Source: Phycisphaerae bacterium (GTDB lineage Bacteria; Planctomycetota; Phycisphaerae; UBA1845). From it: a DNA stretch of 7,634 nucleotides. The DNA lies in assembly GCA_028277545.1 (NCBI GenBank), contig JANQGB010000895.1:1-7634 (forward strand). The letters run 5' to 3'. Below, piece after piece: positions 1 to 6,561 of the stretch (positions are counted from its first letter, which is position 1; each line of letters starts with the position of its first letter). Below the pieces are notes generated by a model. It was not told where the DNA came from, did not search any database, and worked only from the letters and a program-made list of their open reading frames with translations. The position numbers and the translations under genes are program-made.

Positions 1-2533
1 CTGCCATGGCGTGGGCGGTCAGGGCGATGATCGGCCCGGAGTAGTCTTTATCGCGCAAGAACCGAGTGGCGGCGTATCCGTCCATAACCGGCATCTGCAT
101 ATCCATCAGGATCACGTCGAAAGGATTCCCTTCGGACAGGGCCGTCAAGGCGACGTCGACCGCGATCTGGCCGTTCTCGGCAACGGTGACATCGGCCCCC
201 GCCCTGCCGAGCATGAAGGATATCAGTCGCTGGTTGTCAGGTCCGTCCTCTACCAGCAGGATTCGGCAGTCCAGGGGCTTGGCCTTAGCAGTGGCCGGCT
301 TGCCCGGCGGTTCCTGGGCTGTGGGCTGTGGCTCAGTGGCGGCATGATCGACAAGCTCGACACCCTCGAGCGAGCCGGGGTCTATGATCAGGCGGAATGT
401 CGTCCCCCGGTCCGGTTCGCTTTCCACAAGCGTAATATCGCCACCCAGCAGGCCGGCCAGCCGCCTGCTGATGGACAGGCCCAGCCCCGTGCCACCAAAG
501 CGGCGGGTCGTGGACGTATCCGCCTGGGCAAAAGGCTCGAAGACGGTCGCGGCATGCTCCCGAGTCATACCGATGCCGGTATCAACGACATCGAATTGAA
601 GTCTACGCTCGGCGGCCTCTCCGATCAGTGACACAATCAGTCGCACGCTTCCGGCTTGGGTGAACTTGATCGCGTTGCCCAGCAGATTGATCAGAATCTG
701 CCTCAGGCGTGTGGGGTCGGTCTGGATGCTCTCGGGCAACGCCCCACTGAATTCGACTTCGAGGGCCAGTTGCTTGTCGTCGGCCCGCACCTGCATGAGC
801 TCGCGGATCTTGCTGATGAACTCGAACGGCGAGCAAGCCGTTCGCTCAACATCGAGCTTGCCGGCCTCGATCTTCGAGAGATCGAGGATGTCGTTGACAA
901 TGCTCAGCAAGTGCTGGCTGTTTCGCTGAATCGCTTCGATGTGGGCACGATTCGCATCGCGCACGTTGCACTCGAGGTGTTCCCGGCGGCAGGTGTTGCA
1001 CAGACTGTCTTCGTGGACCAGGTCGGCAAAGCCCATGACGGCCGTGATGGGCGTTCTGATCTCGTGGCTCATATTGGCCAGGAACTCACTCTTGGAGCGA
1101 TTCGCATCCTCGGCCGCTACTCTGGCCCGGTCGAGATCGTTGTTGATGCTGACCAGGTCCTGCTGCTGGGCCTCCATCTCCTGGCGGGATGCCTCCAGCT
1201 CGAAGTTGTTGAATCTGAGCAGCGTGGCCTGTTTCTTGAGCTGATGCTCAACCCGTTTGCGGTCCGCCACCTCCGTCTGGAGTTCCGCGTTCGTCTCGGC
1301 CAACTCCGTGGTTCGCTCCTGGACGCGAGCCTCCAACTCGTCCTGGGCGGTGCGGAGTTCGTCTGCCTGGGTTGCCAGCCTTTCCTTCGACTCCTCCAGC
1401 TCCTCGGTTCGGCTCTTGAGGTTGGCGGCCATGCGGTTGAACCCCAGGGCCATTTGGGCGACTTCGTCGGTTCCCTTGGCCGGGAGTTGATGAGCCAGGT
1501 CTCCCCGCCCAAAAGCGTCCATGGCTGAGACGATCCGCTTGATGGGGTCGGCTACGGTGTGCGAGAACCGGATCGTCGCCAGAAGCGCCAGGAGCGAGGC
1601 CGCAATGCAGATCAGCAGCACCCGGTCCCGAGCAGCCTTCACGTGCGCCTCGATGTCGTTGACGTCCGCCACGACGGTGATCGTGCCGACCTCACCGCCG
1701 GCATGGTTCCTCAGCACGTAGGACACACCGAGATACTCGCCGGGAATGTCCTTCGTCTTTGGCAACCGGCTGCCGTGGCTTCCGTGATCGGGCCCCTGGC
1801 GACAGAGGCGAATGGCGGCTGCAAGCTGAGTGCTCGCCTGTTCGGTGAGCGTGGTCGCCGCTGCGCAGCCGTCCTGGGTGACAACCACACCCGCTCCGCC
1901 GCACTCCTCACCCATGTGGCCCATCAGCTCTGAGTTGCCGTTGAGCATGACGCCGATCAGGAGTGCCCCGATAATCTCTTCTCGCATGCTGATGGGACAG
2001 GCGACCTGGGCCAGCAGGGCGGCTCCTCCGGGCAGCATGAGCCCTTCGGTATCGACACGCTCGGAGCGTAGCTCCTCGGCGGTCAGACGCTGGGTAGCGA
2101 CGGTGGTCCGCCCGGCAAGCGCCTGCCGGATGAGTGGGTTGGACGAGAGGTCGTCGTTGTAGGTATCCGGCGCAGTACCCCGGCAGAAGGCCACGCCGCG
2201 GGCGTCGGTCACTGTGAGCATGGTCAGGTCGTGTTCCCGCAGGCGCGTCGAGAGGTAGTCAGCCAGTTGGGCCTGGACGCCCAGGTGCAGAGTGACCCTG
2301 GCGGTGTTGTCCAGAGCGATGCCCTGCGCGAGCCCCTTCAGTCGCTCGAGCTGGTTTTCGTAGATCAGCGTGGCGGTGGCCAGGTGCGAGGAGAGGGTCT
2401 TCTCTTTCTCGAGTTCGATCTTCTGGCCAAGCGAGTTTATGACAAACAAGGTGATCGTCGCCATGGGGATGGCGAGGATCACCAAGGTCGTACAGATGAG
2501 CCTGGACCTGAGCGAGTGGAAAACGAGCTTCAT
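1..2533 (-). CDS. Membrane-bound hybrid sensor histidine kinase / response regulator, C-terminus cut by window edge
   Basis: One uninterrupted reading frame of 844 complete codons runs off the left edge, with the start ATG at 2533-2531 and a GAGGAAGAG ribosome site directly before it. Visible order: membrane helix 1 (about residues 11-34); a periplasmic sensor region, Cache-like in character (about 36-303); membrane helix 2 (about 305-323); HAMP (about 325-377); a long coiled coil (about 375-475); a HisKA domain with H-box SHEIRTP and phospho-acceptor His490; then HATPase_c with N-box Asn620, G1 box DTGIGM (Asp651), FEPF and GGTGLGLS. After a Pro/Ala-rich linker comes a receiver domain with ILLVED, phospho-acceptor Asp811 in LMDMQMP, and the conserved Thr of ALTAHAM. 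All catalytic residues are present, so it should autophosphorylate and pass phosphate to its own receiver; the final output is unknown because the end is missing. The HisKA domain carries an odd Cys cluster (C512, C515, C522). It lies 64 nt downstream of the binding-protein gene on the same strand, so co-transcription is likely. The ligand is unknown. Confidence 0.95.
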   Translation of the reverse strand, partial: MKLVFHSLRSRLICTTLVILAIPMATITLFVINSLGQKIELEKEKTLSSHLATATLIYENQLERLKGLAQGIALDNTARVTLHLGVQAQLADYLSTRLREHDLTMLTVTDARGVAFCRGTAPDTYNDDLSSNPLIRQALAGRTTVATQRLTAEELRSERVDTEGLMLPGGAALLAQVACPISMREEIIGALLIGVMLNGNSELMGHMGEECGGAGVVVTQDGCAAATTLTEQASTQLAAAIRLCRQGPDHGSHGSRLPKTKDIPGEYLGVSYVLRNHAGGEVGTITVVADVNDIEAHVKAARDRVLLICIAASLLALLATIRFSHTVADPIKRIVSAMDAFGRGDLAHQLPAKGTDEVAQMALGFNRMAANLKSRTEELEESKERLATQADELRTAQDELEARVQERTTELAETNAELQTEVADRKRVEHQLKKQATLLRFNNFELEASRQEMEAQQQDLVSINNDLDRARVAAEDANRSKSEFLANMSHEIRTPITAVMGFADLVHEDSLCNTCRREHLECNVRDANRAHIEAIQRNSQHLLSIVNDILDLSKIEAGKLDVERTACSPFEFISKIRELMQVRADDKQLALEVEFSGALPESIQTDPTRLRQILINLLGNAIKFTQAGSVRLIVSLIGEAAERRLQFDVVDTGIGMTREHAATVFEPFAQADTSTTRRFGGTGLGLSISRRLAGLLGGDITLVESEPDRGTTFRLIIDPGSLEGVELVDHAATEPQPTAQEPPGKPATAKAKPLDCRILLVEDGPDNQRLISFMLGRAGADVTVAENGQIAVDVALTALSEGNPFDVILMDMQMPVMDGYAATRFLRDKDYSGPIIALTAHAMA

Positions 2534-2597
2534 CTCTTCCTCAAAGCACTGCCGAGAAACAGTCTCCAGAGAGAGCGCCCGGCGTCGAGCCGGTTGG

Positions 2598-3659
2598 CTA
2601 CTTCAGGACGATGCTGTCATACACGACATCGGCAGCGGCCAGGATGTCGAAGGGGATCGCGATGCCAAGATCCATCGCACGGGCGGTGTTGAACACGATG
2701 GCGTACCTCCTGGCGTCTTCGATCGGCAGATCACCGGGTGGGACGCCCGCCAGGATACTGTTAACCTTGTCGCCTGCCTGACGACCCATGGCCTTGAAAT
2801 CGACTGCCGCGCCGCCGAACAACCCCAGCTTGGCAAAGAAGTAGTTGAGGGCCATGCTGGGCTTGGTGCAGTTTGCGATCTGCCAGCGAAACACGTCACC
2901 GGCGTTGTAGGTCTCGCCATCCGGTGTCTCGACTCGCAAAACGACGGAGTAGATGGCCCCGATCTCGGGATCGGTGTTGACCCGGTTGAGGATCAGGTCC
3001 TGGAATTCAGCAAAGTCCTTGACCTTGACTATCTCGCAGGGCACGGGCGGCGGCGTATCGCTCAGTTCCAGCTCGAGCTGGGTGGTTATGGCGTTACCGG
3101 TGGGCGAGCCGTCAGTGATCGCCAGCACCTTCTTGAGGTCGGGGAGCACGCCGTCAAGCACCTTGATCGACGTAGCCACGTGCAGCTTCTCGTAGACGCC
3201 GGTCACGTTGCTACCGGGTTGGGCCCGGTCTTTCATGAACTGCTTGGACCGGTTGTAATGCTCGGGCTGGCCGTTCAAACCGCAGAAGACCACCGGCGTA
3301 TCCGAACCAGCCAGGGGCAACATCACTGTCCTGGCGGCATTATCGTCCAGGGTCACCACCACGTCCGGCTTCACCTGCTTGACATGCTCCAGCGCCAAGC
3401 GGCCCCGCTCGGCGATCTCGTCCGGCTTGGTGTAGGTTCGCTTGGTGTCCATGTAGAAGGCGGAGACCTCGACGTCCTCTCGGCCCGCGTTGGCCAGAGC
3501 CTCGATCACACCGTCGTGCTGAGGCTGGCCGCAGACGTGTCCCTGCTCGTAGCTGTGAATGATGAGCACCCTGGCGGGTCCATCAGCCAGAACGGCTGGC
3601 GACGAGGACAGGACAGCCAGTAAAGACACTAAAATGACACGGAACTTGCGATTGGTCAT
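2598..3659 (-). CDS. Periplasmic ABC-type substrate-binding protein (PF04392/COG2984-like)
   Basis: A 353-residue protein. It starts with a signal peptide: basic MTNRKFR, a hydrophobic core, and likely cleavage after VLA at residue 25. The mature part has the two-lobe periplasmic-binding pattern of the COG2984/PF04392 family: VLIIHSYEQG at 31-40, YMDTK at 69-73, DDNA at 105-108, VFCGLNG at 124-130, VTGVYEKLH at 152-160 and SPTG at 185-188. The typical C-terminal stretch with GRQAGDKVNSIL and IPFDIL follows. Family members bind small ligands in the periplasm; some are transporter components. I chose the ATG at 3659 rather than the in-frame ATG at 3719, because it gives a clean signal peptide and has a GGGAGGAG site 10 nt upstream. 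No permease or ATPase gene is visible. The next gene on this strand is a hybrid histidine kinase with a periplasmic sensor, so a sensing role alongside that kinase is plausible (inference). The ligand cannot be told from sequence. Confidence 0.88.
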   Translation of the reverse strand: MTNRKFRVILVSLLAVLSSSPAVLADGPARVLIIHSYEQGHVCGQPQHDGVIEALANAGREDVEVSAFYMDTKRTYTKPDEIAERGRLALEHVKQVKPDVVVTLDDNAARTVMLPLAGSDTPVVFCGLNGQPEHYNRSKQFMKDRAQPGSNVTGVYEKLHVATSIKVLDGVLPDLKKVLAITDGSPTGNAITTQLELELSDTPPPVPCEIVKVKDFAEFQDLILNRVNTDPEIGAIYSVVLRVETPDGETYNAGDVFRWQIANCTKPSMALNYFFAKLGLFGGAAVDFKAMGRQAGDKVNSILAGVPPGDLPIEDARRYAIVFNTARAMDLGIAIPFDILAAADVVYDSIVLK

Positions 3660-3669
3660 AGTGAGCAGA

Positions 3670-3677
3670 CTCCTCCC
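3670..3677 (-). promoter_or_regulatory. Ribosome binding site that decides the start of the binding-protein gene
   Basis: On the minus strand this reads GGGAGGAG, close to the ideal anti-16S complement, and lies 10 nt before the ATG at 3659. It supports that start over the ATG at 3719, whose extra 20 residues (rich in Pro, Arg and Ser) would displace the signal peptide from the N-terminus. Confidence 0.75.
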
Positions 3678-3737
3678 AGGGGACCGCGGTAATGCCGGCA
3701 TCGCGCATGACGCGTCCACCGCGCTTCTCTACACGAC

Positions 3738-3749
3738 CCTGACGTCAGG
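3738..3749. promoter_or_regulatory. 12-bp perfect palindrome, candidate operator
   Basis: CCTGACGTCAGG is identical to its own reverse complement and has a TGACGTCA core. It lies about 80 bases upstream of the binding-protein start, where a promoter or operator for the minus-strand unit would be expected. The symmetry suggests a site for a dimeric regulator, but the factor is unknown and a single site cannot prove function. Confidence 0.35.
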
Positions 3750-3839
3750 CATCTCCCCGTTCCGTACGCGTTGCTGCGCGTTTCGATACCCTTGTTCTAT
3801 CGGCCCGGCTCTCAGACGCCATGAGCACGGCAGATGGTG

Positions 3840-3878
3840 ATGCCCGGGCATGATTATGGGACCGTGCGACTGCCCGGG
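3840..3878. repeat. Palindrome plus half-copy: TGCCCGGG repeated 30 bp apart
   Basis: ATGCCCGGGCAT at 3840-3851 is a perfect 12-bp palindrome. The same TGCCCGGG motif recurs at 3871-3878, offset by exactly 30 bp, close to three helical turns, so both copies would face the same side of the DNA. Such an arrangement fits paired operator half-sites between divergent genes. GC-rich composition makes chance occurrence possible. Confidence 0.3.
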
Positions 3879-4035
3879 GAGGCGCCGGCCAACGCCGCGG
3901 TGCGGCCGGGTTGTGCGGCACTATTCAATAATCTGCCACCGCTATCCGCCGATATCTCCGGTGATGGTGGTGCGCGTGCGCGCTGTCGCAGGAGTCGATA
4001 CCACCAACATCCTGTTGAAGGCGAACCGTCGACAT

Positions 4036-4039
4036 GGAG
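4036..4039 (+). promoter_or_regulatory. Ribosome binding site favouring the ATG at 4049
   Basis: GGAG ends 9 nt before the ATG at 4049. An in-frame ATG at 4034 overlaps this motif and has only AAGG, 12 nt upstream, as a ribosome site. Starting at 4049 gives a more compact signal peptide with Arg residues just before the hydrophobic core. The choice changes the protein by only five residues. Confidence 0.5.
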
Positions 4040-4048
4040 TTGCCGTCT

Positions 4049-6460
4049 ATGACACCGACCGGGACATGCCCCAGGTTGCGGCGCGTCGCTGTGGTCATCT
4101 TGGCGCTTTTGCTGGCACCGGGCTGTGGCTGGTGGGCATGGAAGGGCGATGCCGCGGTCACCGAGGAGGAGTTGGCGTCCGAGGAAGCGACCGATAACAG
4201 CGGTGAGGACAGCACGGACGACACTTCCGCCTCAGACGACGAGAGCACACCCCCCGACGGCAGCCAGGGCCAAGCGGACGATTCGACCGCGTCCACTGAC
4301 GAGGAGGGCACTACACCGAGCGACGGCCAGGCCGAGTGCGAGACCGCCAGCGATTGCGACCTCGGGCAGACCTGTGTGGGCGGCGCCTGCGTGGAGGATG
4401 AGGTCACGCACGACGACCTGCGTGGGCTGGTTGTCGATGCCGCCAGCGGCGAGAGCATTGACTTTGACGAACCCCTAGAGGTTGGCGACACGCTGGAGTT
4501 GTCGGCGCCAGATCTGCAGCCGGCAAGCACGCGGCAGTTGGGCAGTGATTGCTTCTGCACCTGGACTGTCGATCCGGTGGCCGCCGGCACATTCGCCAAC
4601 GCCAACGACTGCGACACCCGGTTCAGCGTGGCCGGAGCAGGGCAACTGACCATCTCGGTCGCGGTCACCTGCGACGGCCAGACCGTGCTGTACTCCCAAG
4701 ACGCAGTGGTCGAAGGTGAGGAATCCTCGACAGCCTGCGACACCGACGACGACTGCCCGGCTGACGAAACGTGCAGCAATGGTCAGTGTGCCGCTGCTGT
4801 CACACCTGACTGTAGTACCGACGACGAATGCCCGGACGGCGAGGTGTGCGAAGGCGGCACCTGTACGCCGGACAACCCGGTGACCTGCACAACGGATGAC
4901 GAGTGTACGCCTCCACAGGTATGCGAGGGCGGCGTCTGCTCAACGGAGTCCCTTTCAGATCCGTCGCTGGAGCTATTCGACAAACAGACGCGGTCTCCGT
5001 ATGTGGTACGGTTCGACATGCGGTTGGAAGACGGAGATGGCAACGCCATCGTCGAGGGCGTGACTGAAGATCATCTTCGCGTCTATGAGGACGACGTCCG
5101 CATCGACCTGACCGAGACCAACAAGTTCGTAACCGCGGCCCCGCACCTGCCGCTGGGCGTGGTCCTGGTGCTGGACTACACGAACTCGATGCGCACCGTG
5201 GGCGCCATCCAGCCCATGAGGGCGGCCGCCGAGGCGTTCATCCGCTCCGAGCACTTCACGGGGACGCATAACGTCGGCGTGGTGGAATTCCATGATCGCG
5301 GCGACGTTGCCGGAGGGTTCGGTGTTGCCGGCGAGTTGACGCCGGCCGACGATCTCGGCAAGGATGAGCTTGTTCGCAATCTTCCTGACGAAGACAGCGT
5401 CGAATCGGGCATGACGCGCGTGTGGGACGCCGTCGCGCTAGGCGCCCAGTTGCTGACCGAGCAGGAGCGACAGCAAGGGGAAGTGCGAGCGATTGTGTTC
5501 CTGACCGACGGTAGAGACACAAGCAGCACACAGCTTCCGGACACGCTGGGGGCGTTGGCTCTGGAAGGAGGCATCAATCTCTACCCCATCGGCTTCGGAA
5601 ACGTCGGCGAACGAGAGTCGACCCTGCGGTCCATGGCGGAGGAAACCGGCGGACAGTACTTCGCGGCGGCGGATTCAGCCGCCCTGGCGGATACCTTTGC
5701 GGACATCGCCCAGGAACTGCGGGGGCAGTGGAGCCTGACCTACGTCACTCCGCGCAACACTGGAACGGTGCAGGTCCGGGTCGAGTTCGACTGGGGCGGT
5801 GGCACGGCGTCCTTGGAGGAGAGCTTCGAGGCCGACGGCTTGGCCGGCGAGACTCACCAGGCGGTCATCGAGGTTGCCGACCGCAATTATGATTCGGCGA
5901 CCAACCGTACCGAGTTCTCCCTTCGCGCGGCGTACGTTCCGCGCCACGTGGATCGCTTTCGTTTCGTGTTCGCTCACGACACCGCCATATTCAATCTCCA
6001 GGATACCGGTGGGCTGACCTCGCCCTCCGGAGGCTGGTCGGCCACACCACTTGGGGCAGGGGTCTACGACCTGGTCGGTTTAGACTCGCTGGAATACGGG
6101 GCCTTTGGCAACATCGGATCCGCTTCGGTGCCGGGAAACGTCCCCGTCCTGCAGGTGTCGCATGACAACACCGTGTTCGCGGGCCTGGCCCAGCCGAAGC
6201 TGGTGGCGTTTGAGGGTGAGACGTGGGCACCCGGGTACGAACTCAACCTGACGGTCGAGCCGGCTGGCGCCGGATCGATAGGCATCGTGCCATACGCCTC
6301 TGATTACGGCCACGGGGAGCAGGTCACGCTGAGGGCGGTTGTAGGCAGTACACCCTTCGCGCGCTGGACCGGAGACGTGGAGAGCACTCAATCCTCGGTG
6401 GTCATCACCATGAACGGAGACATGTCAATCACGGCAGTCTTTGCTGAGTCATCCGAGTAG
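4049..6460 (+). CDS. Exported lipoprotein with Cys-rich repeats, VWA domain and C-terminal InlB-B-like repeat
   Basis: An 803-residue surface or periplasmic protein. The N-terminus (RLRR, hydrophobic core, then LLLAPGC) looks like a lipoprotein signal with Cys26 as the lipidated residue; the lipobox is imperfect (A-P-G-C). A low-complexity Asp/Glu/Ser/Thr linker spans about 33-95. Four 18-residue Cys-rich repeats lie at 97-114, 230-247, 255-272 and 280-297. A beta-rich, Ig-like segment (115-229) separates the first from the others. Residues about 305-365 resemble the segment that precedes VWA domains in acidobacterial-type VWFA proteins (EDHLRVYEDD). The VWA domain (about 368-565) has metal-site residues Asp376, Thr378 and Ser380 (DYTNS), Thr456 and Asp487 (LTDG). 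An unassigned beta-rich region follows, then an InlB-B-like repeat (about 732-800; TVEPAGAGS, ARWTGD, ITAVF). It probably acts in metal-dependent adhesion or protein-protein contact at the envelope; the partner is unknown. A terminator follows the stop. Confidence 0.92.
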   Translation: MTPTGTCPRLRRVAVVILALLLAPGCGWWAWKGDAAVTEEELASEEATDNSGEDSTDDTSASDDESTPPDGSQGQADDSTASTDEEGTTPSDGQAECETASDCDLGQTCVGGACVEDEVTHDDLRGLVVDAASGESIDFDEPLEVGDTLELSAPDLQPASTRQLGSDCFCTWTVDPVAAGTFANANDCDTRFSVAGAGQLTISVAVTCDGQTVLYSQDAVVEGEESSTACDTDDDCPADETCSNGQCAAAVTPDCSTDDECPDGEVCEGGTCTPDNPVTCTTDDECTPPQVCEGGVCSTESLSDPSLELFDKQTRSPYVVRFDMRLEDGDGNAIVEGVTEDHLRVYEDDVRIDLTETNKFVTAAPHLPLGVVLVLDYTNSMRTVGAIQPMRAAAEAFIRSEHFTGTHNVGVVEFHDRGDVAGGFGVAGELTPADDLGKDELVRNLPDEDSVESGMTRVWDAVALGAQLLTEQERQQGEVRAIVFLTDGRDTSSTQLPDTLGALALEGGINLYPIGFGNVGERESTLRSMAEETGGQYFAAADSAALADTFADIAQELRGQWSLTYVTPRNTGTVQVRVEFDWGGGTASLEESFEADGLAGETHQAVIEVADRNYDSATNRTEFSLRAAYVPRHVDRFRFVFAHDTAIFNLQDTGGLTSPSGGWSATPLGAGVYDLVGLDSLEYGAFGNIGSASVPGNVPVLQVSHDNTVFAGLAQPKLVAFEGETWAPGYELNLTVEPAGAGSIGIVPYASDYGHGEQVTLRAVVGSTPFARWTGDVESTQSSVVITMNGDMSITAVFAESSE
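4337..4939 (+). repeat. Four Cys-rich repeats (C-x5-C-x5-C-x4-C) inside the VWA lipoprotein
   Basis: Repeat units lie at 4337-4390, 4736-4789, 4811-4864 and 4886-4939, each coding 18 residues with identical cysteine spacing. The consensus is roughly C-x-T-D-D-E-C-P-x-x-x-x-C-x-x-G-x-C. Units 2 to 4 are separated by only 7 residues each, while unit 1 stands about 115 residues upstream. Each unit could form two disulfides once exported. Short modules of this kind are common in secreted proteins of myxobacteria and planctomycetes (from general knowledge). DNA identity between units is limited, so they are old duplications rather than a recent expansion. Confidence 0.9.
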
Positions 6461-6489
6461 TGGTTGATGCCGGCGCAGGCCAACAGGCA

Positions 6490-6532
6490 AGCGACCGCCG
6501 CAGCCAGTGGAGACTGCGGCGGTCGTTCTTTT
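6490..6532 (+). terminator. Rho-independent terminator after the VWA lipoprotein gene
   Basis: A perfect 12-bp stem (CGACCGCCGCAG at 6492-6503 with CTGCGGCGGTCG at 6514-6525) encloses a 10-nt loop and is followed by TTCTTTT. One G-U and one A-U pair at 6490-6491/6526-6527 can extend the stem. It starts about 30 nt after the stop at 6460. The gene arriving from the right ends at 6562, so the hairpin also sits just beyond that gene; on the minus strand it lacks a good T-run, so it is at best a weak stop in that direction. Confidence 0.9.
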
Positions 6533-6561
6533 GCATTCGGCGATGATTCGGCAGGCCAGGC

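Larger units (their letters stand above)
3660..4048. other. Divergent intergenic region
   Basis: About 390 bases separate the divergent starts at 3659 (minus) and 4049 (plus), so promoters for both genes should lie here. Short open frames cross it on both strands, but none has a plausible ribosome site together with a protein-like composition, and those reaching past 4049 overlap the better-supported lipoprotein gene. I see no convincing -35/-10 pair. An AT-rich stretch at 3921-3932 containing AATAAT could be a -10 element for the plus-strand gene but has no matching -35. A small GC-rich inverted repeat (CCGGCC at 3885-3890, GGCCGG at 3904-3909) is also present and may be chance in GC-rich DNA. 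Two palindromes are listed separately. No riboswitch, tRNA or known small RNA was recognised. Confidence 0.6.

Noticed and set aside
656..1528. Long plus-strand open frame (290 codons) across the kinase gene
   Set aside because: It is antisense to a complete HAMP-to-HATPase kinase sequence with all motif residues, has no recognisable domain of its own, and long antisense frames are expected in GC-rich coding DNA.
2370..3623. Plus-strand open frame of 417 codons, longer than the binding-protein gene it overlaps
   Set aside because: The minus strand encodes a signal peptide, a strong ribosome site and clear family motifs. The plus-strand translation is His/Gly/Val-rich with no domain, and it also overlaps the start of the kinase gene.
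3741..3763. Minus-strand GGAAC (3763-3759) and CGTC (3744-3741) resembling an ECF sigma factor promoter
   Set aside because: The spacer is 14 nt, shorter than the usual 16-17 nt, and the CGTC lies within the palindrome, so the match is too weak to call.
3834..4197. Possible small plus-strand genes at 3834-4052 and 3850-4197 in the intergenic region
   Set aside because: Neither has a good ribosome site or a recognisable sequence, and both run into the lipoprotein gene in another frame.
3925..4779. Minus-strand open frame (284 codons) opposite the lipoprotein N-terminus
   Set aside because: Its Ser-rich translation is the antisense image of the Asp/Glu/Thr linker and Cys-rich repeats. The plus strand has a lipoprotein signal, repeats and domains continuous to 6460.
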